This document shows, one piece after another, positions 12,799 through 12,819 of a stretch of DNA of 12,819 bases. This DNA comes from Spirochaetaceae bacterium. GTDB lineage: Bacteria; Spirochaetota; Spirochaetia; B11-G9. The notes under the pieces were generated by a model. The model was not told the DNA's origin. It made no database searches and saw only the letters and a list, made by a program, of their open reading frames with translations. The stretch is from positions 1 through 12,819 of the forward strand of contig JAUVLL010000051.1 in NCBI GenBank assembly GCA_030600745.1, given 5' to 3'. The position numbers and the translations under genes are program-made. Positions within the stretch are counted from its first letter, which is position 1; each line of letters begins with the position of its first letter.

Positions 12799-12819
12799 GA
12801 AATTATGGAAATGTATTAC

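Noticed and set aside
12799..12819. Possible start of a further gene (ATG near 12805)
   Set aside because: Only a few codons are in the window and there is no convincing ribosome site.
1..12819. CRISPR array, prophage, transposase or large defence system
   Set aside because: No spaced direct repeats, integrase, capsid, transposase or nuclease genes other than VapC were seen on either strand.

Overview
The window looks like chromosomal DNA from a moderately AT-rich, free-living spirochaete. This rests on three recognised families: a 6-phosphofructokinase of the TP0108/'clade X' type, a class III adenylate cyclase with the layout common in spirochaetes (sensor, HAMP, cyclase, C-terminal helical repeat), and a glucosyl-3-phosphoglycerate synthase. 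The assignment is inferred from protein families; no rRNA or other marker gene is present. Several genes use TTG or GTG starts.

Layout. 1-480: end of a vapBC toxin-antitoxin pair (vapC cut by the window edge), with a good promoter and an overlapping palindromic operator. 587-747: a self-contained tRNA-Pro(GGG) unit with its own promoter and terminator. 810-1292: a small secreted, probably outer-membrane protein on the plus strand, meeting a leftward block end to end. 1289-4758: five leftward genes, in transcription order an M20-like peptidase lacking catalytic residues, gpgS, a LapA-like membrane protein, then (from an internal promoter) a divergent PAP2 protein and a PaaI-type thioesterase. 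4841-6661: a leftward 606-residue membrane-anchored coiled-coil protein of unknown role. Divergent from it, 6837-9847 is a rightward pair, adenylate cyclase then phosphofructokinase, closed by a terminator at 10004-10044. 10043-11611: leftward pgi, whose stop codon overlaps that terminator. 11730-11842: a GC-rich structured intergenic element with a perfect 18-bp hairpin. 11971-12798: a HTH/WYL-type transcription regulator with its own promoter.

How the genes fit. Two consecutive upper-glycolysis enzymes (Pgi and PFK) sit convergently, and the PFK appears cotranscribed with a membrane cAMP cyclase, which suggests a link between an external signal and carbon flow. gpgS points to glucosylglycerate synthesis (compatible solute or polysaccharide precursor). 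Its translational overlap with a degenerate peptidase is the oddest gene pairing here.

No CRISPR array, phage gene, transposase or clear defence locus beyond vapBC was seen. The best candidates for something undescribed are the structured repeat at 11730-11842, the gpgS/pseudopeptidase operon, and the coiled-coil protein paired divergently with the cyclase.
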